From the NCBI GenBank assembly GCA_905236925.1, contig CAJOQS010000319.1, forward strand, positions 1-5,062: 5,062 bases of DNA. The letters run 5' to 3'. This DNA comes from an uncultured Lachnospiraceae bacterium (GTDB taxonomy: Bacteria > Bacillota > Clostridia > Lachnospirales > Lachnospiraceae). The notes beneath the pieces were generated by a model. The model worked only from the letters and a program-made list of their open reading frames with translations, did no database searches and was not told where the DNA came from. Positions 1 to 5,062 of this stretch are shown in pieces; the stretch's first letter is position 1; each line of letters opens with the position of its first letter. A program made the position numbers and the translations under genes.

Positions 1-1
1 A

Positions 2-2515
2 CGTAAGGGCGCTGTCCTCAATTCAGCACCCACGGTAGGGGAACTGACTAAGACTTCGGGAAGCGGAGACTATGGCTACAATCTCCTTAACGCTGCTTCG
101 AAGGCAGTTTATGAAGCGATCGATAACGCGCTTGAGGGATTCGTGAACGGAAGCGATTTTGAGAACAAAACATACGACTCTGATACACCGATCTATGTGA
201 ATTTTACTTATTCGGGAAGTTCTGCGCAGACAGATGTCAGGAATGCCTTTGCAAGTTTCATCTATGATCATCCTCAGTACTTCTTCATACAGAACGGCTA
301 CGGTTTCCGCGCCACCGGAAACGAGTTCATCCTCTCAATACCTGTGGCAGAATGTTATTATACAGGCGATTCGAGGGCCGATGCTTCCGAAGCGATCCTT
401 ACCGGAGCTTCGGAATGGATCGACGAGATCCGCGGGATGGATTTCTGGGACAACAACGAACTGAGTGATGACCGGAAGACCTACGAGGCGGCACTTACTG
501 TCCACGATATGATCTGTGAGGCCATTGACTATGCCTATGACGGCAGCGGGCAGCCCGAGTCCGAGAAGTGGGCTCATTCCATAGCAGGTGTATTTACGGG
601 TGAGGGTGTGGTCTGCGAGGGCTATGCGAAGACCTTTAACTATATCATGAATATCCTCGGGATCGACAACCTGTACGTCGTAGGTGACGCGAAAACAGGA
701 TCCTCCTGGGGAGGACATGCGTGGAATGCCGTCGGGATGAGTGATGGATGGTTCCTTCTCGACAGTACATGGGACGATCTGGGGACACCGGAAACAGATT
801 CGAACCCCGGGATATTCTATGCGTATTTCGGAATGAACGCCACGGAATTTGTAAAGACCCACAGGGCATACTCACAGACAGGCTCGACCATGGAGTGGTA
901 TTTCGCACTTCCCGATATGGCCGCCGACGGGAAATACTTTTTCTACAAATATGCTGCCCTTGCGTATTCCGAGGAGGCTCTGACCGGTGAGGCTGCGGAA
1001 GCTCTTGTGAGCGCTGCACTCCCTAATCAGCGCGGAAATCATATTCAGATCGTTCTGACCCAGCGTTCGTCTGTTTCCCCGGTCGCATCCGCTCTTGCAA
1101 ATATCTGCGGGGTGGAGAATTATGTCACATATACTACACCGGCGGGTTATCTGATGATTGCTCTGAACCTCAGACAGGAGAGCATTGCCGAGGCGATCGT
1201 ATTTGAACCGGACGTAACTTCGGGTGCCGCAATAACGGTCGGCGGTTCTGCAAGCTTCACGGCTGTTCTTCAGCCCGAGGGAGCGGAGGATACTATCGTC
1301 TGGACGGTCGAGAACATATCCGAGACCTCGGAGGCCGCTACCAATACGACCCTTGTTTCTGTTGTAAGGAACGGCAGCAGGGTAACCGTAACGGGAATCG
1401 AAAACGGCAAGGTCAAGATCACGGCCAAGGGCATTTACAGCAATGTCAGTGCGTCGTTTGAGGTAACCGTGGGCACAGGAGTATGGGAACCGAAATACGT
1501 TATCTTCTCCGGAGGAGACAAGAATCACAAGACAGTAAAGATAACCCCGAAAAGCATCGCCGCCACATCATGGAAGGATACAAGGGGAAAGACCAAGCAG
1601 GGCAAGCTTGTCTACCTTACGCTGAATTCGGCGGGCGGAGTACAGTTTGATTCGGCTACGCACAAGGTCTCGTCCCGCGCGGATAAGGACATAGCATCTA
1701 TCAGCAATAAGGGTGTCGTAACAGCCAAAGCTCCCGGCACCGTATACGTATATATCTGCGATACGGGATCACTGACCTACGAAATGACGCCTGTTGTCGT
1801 TGAGGCTTCACCTTCGAAGCTCACACTGTCCTCGAAGGCGGGCTCGGCAGAGAGGGAGGATGTCCTGAAGAATACGGTACTTGCCGTGGGATATTCGGGA
1901 AAAGCATATATCATACCTTTCGAAAAGAATGAAAAATCCACCGCGAAGTGCACTTATACCGCTGCACTTGTCAAGGCCGGGGATGCGCAGTATCTGTCGG
2001 TTGGAACAGTAACGACCGACAACTCGGGCAACCTTACCTTGACGGTCACCGCAAGGTCGGCTGATGCCGCAAAGGGTAAGCCCGTATCCGTAAAGGTTGT
2101 TGTTACATGCGTTGAGAGCGGCAAGAAGGCCAATATGACCGTAGCAGTGACTAATCCTGTTACAACAGTCAGGGCTTCTGCCGGTGAAGGGACTCTCGCG
2201 AAAAAGAGGGCCACCGTGACGATCGCTCTTGATCTTACCACGGCAGCCGGTGCAGGGATCAAAACAACGGACAAGCTCAAGGTTTATGTGAGCAAGGGTG
2301 ATATAACACTTGACGACAAAAAGGTGATAACGGAGCGCGGCGCAACGGTCAAGGCTGCACTTAATAAAGCCGGAAACGCGGTAGTCATCACCGCGAACAA
2401 GGATGCCGGAGAAACGGCAAAGATAGGTCTCGTGACAACCGATCCCAAGACCAAAAAGAATACAATCTATATCATCGCTGCGGTAGACCAGGCGGGAAAC
2501 GTGACGGTGCCGTGA
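2..2515 (+). CDS. Transglutaminase-like exported protein with Ig-like (Big_2) and other C-terminal beta modules, 5'-truncated by window edge
   Basis: The frame is open from base 2 to TGA at 2513-2515 (837 codons), so the true start is outside the window. Residue numbers count from base 2. Residues 25-95 hold a helical segment (YNLLNAASKAVYEAI) and a DHPQYFF motif, usual before the core in this clostridial family. The transglutaminase-like core is at about 195-262: Cys205 in VVCEGYAKTF, His239 in GGHAWN and Asp254 in LLDSTWDD form the expected triad, so it looks catalytically competent. Such domains cross-link, cleave or otherwise modify proteins or peptides; the substrate here is unknown. A Big_2-like Ig module spans about 400-490. 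Three further beta-rich, Lys/Thr/Val-rich stretches follow (about 500-602, 603-719, 720-837), the first containing a Big_2-like ISNKGVVTAKAPGTVYV segment. No LPXTG motif, C-terminal membrane segment or SLH domain is seen, so any anchoring would come from the missing N-terminus. Export is inferred from architecture. The gene converges on the minus-strand lipoprotein gene. Confidence 0.9.
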   Translation, partial: RKGAVLNSAPTVGELTKTSGSGDYGYNLLNAASKAVYEAIDNALEGFVNGSDFENKTYDSDTPIYVNFTYSGSSAQTDVRNAFASFIYDHPQYFFIQNGYGFRATGNEFILSIPVAECYYTGDSRADASEAILTGASEWIDEIRGMDFWDNNELSDDRKTYEAALTVHDMICEAIDYAYDGSGQPESEKWAHSIAGVFTGEGVVCEGYAKTFNYIMNILGIDNLYVVGDAKTGSSWGGHAWNAVGMSDGWFLLDSTWDDLGTPETDSNPGIFYAYFGMNATEFVKTHRAYSQTGSTMEWYFALPDMAADGKYFFYKYAALAYSEEALTGEAAEALVSAALPNQRGNHIQIVLTQRSSVSPVASALANICGVENYVTYTTPAGYLMIALNLRQESIAEAIVFEPDVTSGAAITVGGSASFTAVLQPEGAEDTIVWTVENISETSEAATNTTLVSVVRNGSRVTVTGIENGKVKITAKGIYSNVSASFEVTVGTGVWEPKYVIFSGGDKNHKTVKITPKSIAATSWKDTRGKTKQGKLVYLTLNSAGGVQFDSATHKVSSRADKDIASISNKGVVTAKAPGTVYVYICDTGSLTYEMTPVVVEASPSKLTLSSKAGSAEREDVLKNTVLAVGYSGKAYIIPFEKNEKSTAKCTYTAALVKAGDAQYLSVGTVTTDNSGNLTLTVTARSADAAKGKPVSVKVVVTCVESGKKANMTVAVTNPVTTVRASAGEGTLAKKRATVTIALDLTTAAGAGIKTTDKLKVYVSKGDITLDDKKVITERGATVKAALNKAGNAVVITANKDAGETAKIGLVTTDPKTKKNTIYIIAAVDQAGNVTVP

Positions 2516-2536
2516 CGAAGAATTATCAGATAAAAA

Positions 2537-2568
2537 AGAACCCCGCCGCCCTAAAGTGGTGGGGTTCT
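2537..2568 (-). terminator. Intrinsic terminator between convergent genes, T-run on the minus strand
   Basis: The left arm 2537-2549 pairs with the right arm 2556-2568 around a 6-base loop (2550-2555). The outer eight pairs (AGAACCCC with GGGGTTCT) are perfect on both strands. Read on the minus strand, the hairpin is followed at once by a run of T residues (2536-2532), the classical Rho-independent layout, so it should end the lipoprotein transcript 124 bases past its stop. In plus-strand RNA the inner positions form G-U pairs, giving a 13-pair stem only 21 bases after the stop of the transglutaminase-like gene, but no U-tract follows. Termination of the plus transcript is therefore possible but weaker. 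Not tested by folding software. Confidence 0.75.
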
Positions 2569-2691
2569 GCTGCTGTCAGGGAGTTAAAGTGATTGTTGCT
2601 TGCAGCTGTGTATCCGAGTGATTGCTGCAGGCGGGCTGACTGCCGACTGCGATGCTGCTCGGTGTGAATGAAAGCGGATACTGTCACGCGG

Positions 2692-3735
2692 TCAGCGGAT
2701 GATGACTTCAAATTCGTAACCGTCAAAGATCTCACTGAACTTATCGGCCTGGGATGCGGTACAGGTGACACGTGCGAGGACATCGCAGCTGTCAAATGCA
2801 GAATCGGACAGGTAGGTAAGTCCGGTGGGGAGTTCGATCTCTTCCAGAGCTATGCAGTCGTAGAAGGCGCTCTCGCCGATGGCGGCAAGCGATGAGGGAA
2901 GGATTATCTCCTTAAGACCTTCGCAGTACCAGAAGGCTTCGTCTCCGATAGCGGTTATCCCTGAAGGGAGCTCCACGGATTCAAGGGATGAGCAGCCGGA
3001 GAAGGTTTCATCAGGGAGAGAAGTCAGACCGGAGGGTAGACTCACTTCCGTAAGTGATGTACAATTATAGAAGGTACCGGTTCCGAGTTCTTTTACGCTG
3101 TCAGGTATTGTGGCGCTTGTAAGAGCGGTGCACTCCATGAACAGGTCGTTCCCGAGAGTAGTTACGGATGAAGGTATCGTAATGCTCTCAAGAGCCTCGC
3201 AGAAGGCAAAGGCCTGATCTTCGATGACCTCAACCGAATCGGGAACAGTGATGCTCACCATCGTCAGGAAGGTGTAGAAGCTGTTTTCGGTGATAGCGGT
3301 AACAGGGAAGGTTCTGCCGTCATACTCGATAGAATCGCGGATCACGTAGTCCTCTATTGTGTCGTCTGAAAGCCAGGTATACAGGACCTCGGCGTGATCT
3401 TCATATACGCAGTAGCTGATGCCGTCGTAAACGAACAGCGGATAATAATCGCCGCTGCCGGATTCGGGTTCCACTTCGCCGACATAGCCGTCGTAGGATT
3501 CATCACCCTCTGCTTCACCGCTGTTTTCACTTTCAGCAGTTCCGGTTCCGTCGGTACCGGTGGAAGAAGGCTCGCCGGATGTGGGTGCTGCTGTAACGGA
3601 TTGGGTCGGGGACGGCGTCGCGGAAGGCTCGCCGCTCTGATTATCCTTTGAGCACGCGGTAAGCGCAGTGCAGGTGCCGATCAGTGCGACAAGGAGCAAT
3701 ATTTGAAAAAATAAGCGACATTTTGTTGATTTCAT
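2692..3735 (-). CDS. BspA-type leucine-rich repeat surface lipoprotein
   Basis: A complete gene of 347 residues. The N-terminus has a basic start (MKSTKCR), a hydrophobic stretch (about 8-24) and a lipobox LTAC with Cys28, so the product should be lipidated by Lgt, cleaved by signal peptidase II and held on the outer face of the membrane. Residues 29-96 form a low-complexity linker rich in Ser, Thr, Pro, Gly and Glu, typical of a spacer through the cell wall. Residues 97-163 resemble the usual N-terminal cap of BspA proteins, ending in a degenerate repeat (FPVTAITENSFY). Residues 164-324 are seven LRR_5 repeats of exactly 23 residues, each with a Phe-x-x-Cys-x-x-Leu core and usually starting (I/L/V)P. 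Residues 325-347 form a short C-terminal cap. Family members are known in adhesion and binding of host or matrix proteins; the ligand here is unknown. The start is fixed by AGGAGA seven bases upstream. The gene is monocistronic by layout, with its own promoter and terminator. Confidence 0.93.
   Translation of the reverse strand: MKSTKCRLFFQILLLVALIGTCTALTACSKDNQSGEPSATPSPTQSVTAAPTSGEPSSTGTDGTGTAESENSGEAEGDESYDGYVGEVEPESGSGDYYPLFVYDGISYCVYEDHAEVLYTWLSDDTIEDYVIRDSIEYDGRTFPVTAITENSFYTFLTMVSITVPDSVEVIEDQAFAFCEALESITIPSSVTTLGNDLFMECTALTSATIPDSVKELGTGTFYNCTSLTEVSLPSGLTSLPDETFSGCSSLESVELPSGITAIGDEAFWYCEGLKEIILPSSLAAIGESAFYDCIALEEIELPTGLTYLSDSAFDSCDVLARVTCTASQADKFSEIFDGYEFEVIIR
2764..3246 (-). repeat. 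Seven tandem 23-residue BspA-type leucine-rich repeats
   Basis: Protein residues 164-324 of the lipoprotein divide without gaps into seven 23-residue units beginning at residues 164, 187, 210, 233, 256, 279 and 302. Position 2 is always Pro, position 13 always Phe, position 16 always Cys and position 19 always Leu. The units differ clearly in their other residues and at DNA level, so this is an old, diverged protein repeat rather than a recent DNA duplication. Confidence 0.9.
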
Positions 3736-3742
3736 GTTATTA

Positions 3743-3748
3743 TCTCCT
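3743..3748 (-). promoter_or_regulatory. Ribosome binding site of the LRR lipoprotein gene
   Basis: AGGAGA on the minus strand with a 7-base spacer (3736-3742) to the ATG at 3735-3733. It is a near-ideal Shine-Dalgarno site and fixes the start immediately before the lipoprotein signal peptide. Confidence 0.88.
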
Positions 3749-3775
3749 GTGGAAGTTTTTTACATAGATATATAT

Positions 3776-3787
3776 CGGCATTTGCCG
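3776..3787 (-). other. Short inverted repeat in the lipoprotein 5' leader
   Basis: CGGCAAATGCCG on the minus strand is a perfect 12-base palindromic-type repeat able to form a 4-pair hairpin with a 4-base loop, or to act as a small operator. It lies between the predicted transcription start (about 3805) and the ribosome binding site. It is too short to assign a role and may be chance. Confidence 0.3.
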
Positions 3788-3811
3788 TGAACTTTATTAT
3801 GATCACGCATT

Positions 3812-3840
3812 ATTATACACCTGAACGAGCCATGTGTGAA
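3812..3840 (-). promoter_or_regulatory. Sigma-A type promoter for the LRR lipoprotein gene
   Basis: On the minus strand, TTCACA at 3840-3835 (five of six matches to TTGACA) is followed by a 17-base spacer and a perfect TATAAT at 3817-3812. Both the boxes and the spacing fit a housekeeping promoter. Transcription would begin near 3805, giving a leader of about 70 bases. No extended -10 TGn is present. Confidence 0.75.
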
Positions 3841-3907
3841 GACCGTCCGGGAACGCGTATCGGATCAATGCGGGGCAGATCCTGCGGGAACAGTGTTTGG
3901 TGGACAT

Positions 3908-3913
3908 GGAGGG
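3908..3913 (+). promoter_or_regulatory. Ribosome binding site of the right-hand exported protein gene
   Basis: GGAGGG lies 5 bases before the ATG at 3919. It decides the start: an in-frame ATG at 3868 has no such site and would put a 17-residue, non-signal-like extension before the hydrophobic segment. Confidence 0.8.
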
Positions 3914-3918
3914 ATTGT

Positions 3919-5062
3919 ATGAACACTAAGAAAATCAGGATATGGTTATTATCTCTTTCTGCAGTCGCGGTTTTTGTATGGGCCTTTCTGACAGGTTCTT
4001 CGGGCATGCCCGATAACTCGCTGAACTCAGACAGCGGAATGATCGCCGTTTCTGCAGCCGACAGCGTATCGGGTGCCGCTATTACCGCGACACTTAATTC
4101 TATGGGCATCCATGAGGTCAATGTACTTTATAAGACTGAGGAAGTGGAGGTTCACCTTCAGACCGGAGGCAAGAAGGTTTATTATACCATACTGAAGAAT
4201 GACAAGACTGACTCCTCGGGCTGTGTCAGCGTGAAGCCCTCTGAGGTTTTTCCTGCGGCGGAGAAGCAGGGCGGTATGCTGTTCTATGTCGATATTTCGA
4301 CGATCTCTGCCAGCAAGGAAGGATATTTAGGTGTTACGACCAATATAACACCCGGTTCGGACGGAATGGTCAAGGTCGTGCTGATAAGGATCAGCGCGAA
4401 CCAGAAAAAGATAACCTTCAATGTTAACTGGGCTTATGAGGGAGCACCCAGCCAGTTCAGCCCGCTAAGCGTCCTTGAGAGCGTAGAGGTCACCAACAAT
4501 AACGGAACCAATGTCACATACAAGCATCTGACAGGTGCGGAGACGGCGACTGTGTCCAATATCACGCGAATTGCTGAGTTCATCCAGTGGCGCAAGGGTG
4601 CTAACGGCGACTGGACGGATCTTGACGATATGAAATACACCGACTGGGCCGGCATGCTCGGATCGGGAGCGATACTCTATTTCAGACTGAATGCTGTCAA
4701 CGACGGCTCCGGCAGGACAGGCAACCGCTACAGTAAGGAAAACAAGATAAAGATCGCTACAACTAAGGCCCCTAATCTTAAGATAGACGTCAGCAAGCTC
4801 ACCCTTCCGATAAAGAATGGTATGCAGTTCAGGGGAGTGGGGCAGACCTACTGGGTTACTGTACTGCCTTTTGCGAGCAACAGTACACAGAATACGACCG
4901 CGTTCAAGCAGGAGTCGGCGGGAGTTTTATTTGACCCATTCAAGGACAATACTCAGGTTAAGGCGGCTGCAACCTCGATAAAAGATATTGCGCACTATTG
5001 TCCCCCGGCGGCTGCGTCTGCAACTACCTCGGGCGGAAGCATAAGTCTTGAGGTCAGGATAG
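3919..5062 (+). CDS. Large exported surface protein of unknown function, 3'-truncated by window edge
   Basis: The frame stays open from ATG 3919 to the right edge: 381 full codons plus one base. The N-terminus is basic (MNTKKIRIW) and then hydrophobic (about residues 9-25), so the protein is exported or membrane-anchored. A possible signal peptidase I site is AVSAA at 43-47 before Asp48, but this is far from the hydrophobic core, so cleavage is uncertain. The visible remainder is Asn/Thr/Ser/Gly-rich and beta-like, with no catalytic motif I recognise. Residues 48-160 may be one module. Residues 161-283 contain FIQWRKGANGDW and AILYFRLNAVND, and residues 284-381 contain KLTLPIKNGMQFR and end in ISLEVRI. 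This resembles the repeating beta modules of long, uncharacterised Lachnospiraceae surface proteins; that comparison is from memory and low confidence. The gene is divergent from the lipoprotein gene across a 183-base spacer. No function is assigned. Confidence 0.85.
   Translation, partial: MNTKKIRIWLLSLSAVAVFVWAFLTGSSGMPDNSLNSDSGMIAVSAADSVSGAAITATLNSMGIHEVNVLYKTEEVEVHLQTGGKKVYYTILKNDKTDSSGCVSVKPSEVFPAAEKQGGMLFYVDISTISASKEGYLGVTTNITPGSDGMVKVVLIRISANQKKITFNVNWAYEGAPSQFSPLSVLESVEVTNNNGTNVTYKHLTGAETATVSNITRIAEFIQWRKGANGDWTDLDDMKYTDWAGMLGSGAILYFRLNAVNDGSGRTGNRYSKENKIKIATTKAPNLKIDVSKLTLPIKNGMQFRGVGQTYWVTVLPFASNSTQNTTAFKQESAGVLFDPFKDNTQVKAAATSIKDIAHYCPPAAASATTSGGSISLEVRI

Noticed and set aside
143..145. 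GTG with a GAGGG just upstream as a possible start of the transglutaminase-like gene
   Set aside because: The frame stays open to the left edge, and residues encoded by 2-142 include the helical segment expected before this domain family; the GTG is an internal valine.
335..1528. Long open frames on the minus strand (335-862, 645-1019, 872-1528)
   Set aside because: They lie antisense within the transglutaminase-like gene, their predicted products are Arg/Ser/His-rich without domains, and they are explained by codon bias on the other strand.
2390..2515. Cell-wall sorting signal at the end of the transglutaminase-like protein
   Set aside because: There is no LPXTG-like motif, hydrophobic segment or basic tail; the protein ends in a soluble beta-type sequence (AGNVTVP).
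2589..2628. Imperfect direct repeat GTGATTGTTGC (2589-2599) and GTGATTGCTGC (2618-2628)
   Set aside because: Two short copies only, with no flanking mobile element or array structure; chance is sufficient.
2627..2650. Hairpin 2627-2634 with 2643-2650 downstream of the lipoprotein stop
   Set aside because: The stem has a mismatch, and no T-run follows on either strand, so it does not qualify as a terminator.
2668..3651. Plus-strand open frames opposite the LRR lipoprotein gene (2668-2895, 2879-3070, 3394-3651)
   Set aside because: The minus-strand protein has a clear family, ribosome binding site and promoter; the plus-strand products resemble no protein family.
3868..3870. In-frame ATG upstream of the chosen start of the right-hand gene
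   Set aside because: It has no Shine-Dalgarno site, and the added residues do not look like a signal peptide; ATG 3919 has GGAGGG and a basic-hydrophobic N-terminus.
3776..3907. Possible riboswitch in the divergent spacer
   Set aside because: No conserved core of a riboswitch class I know (for example the c-di-GMP GEMM motifs) is present, and the hairpins are too small.

Overview
The window looks like a piece of a Gram-positive Firmicute chromosome, most likely a gut or rumen Lachnospiraceae-type Clostridium relative. The basis is base composition near 50% GC by eye, strong AGGAGA/GGAGGG Shine-Dalgarno sites, a lipobox lipoprotein carrying BspA-type leucine-rich repeats, and a transglutaminase-like protein with bacterial Ig-like modules, a combination common in that family. 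The taxonomic placement is inference. No rRNA, tRNA, mobile element or CRISPR array was seen.

Layout. (1) Bases 2-2515, plus strand: the 3' part (837 codons) of a gene for an exported transglutaminase-like protein. It has an intact Cys-His-Asp triad, a small unassigned region, one Big_2-like Ig module and about 350 further residues of beta-rich, lysine-rich modules. Its start lies left of the window. (2) Bases 2516-2691: convergent intergenic spacer. It holds a strong hairpin at 2537-2568, flanked by a T-run on the minus strand. (3) Bases 2692-3735, minus strand: a complete 347-residue lipoprotein with a Ser/Thr/Pro/Gly/acidic linker and seven consecutive 23-residue BspA-type (LRR_5) repeats. 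(4) Bases 3736-3918: divergent intergenic region. It carries a near-consensus sigma-A promoter for the lipoprotein gene; no comparable plus-strand promoter was found. (5) Bases 3919-5062, plus strand: the first 381 codons of a large exported protein of unknown function that runs off the right edge.

All three genes encode proteins that appear to be exported or surface-anchored, so the window reads as a cell-envelope or adhesion locus. They are not one operon: gene 1 converges on gene 2, and genes 2 and 3 diverge. No direct functional link between them can be shown from sequence; a role of the transglutaminase-like protein in modifying surface proteins is only a hypothesis. I see no clear undescribed system. 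The parts least explained by known families are the right-hand protein and the C-terminal half of the transglutaminase-like protein.
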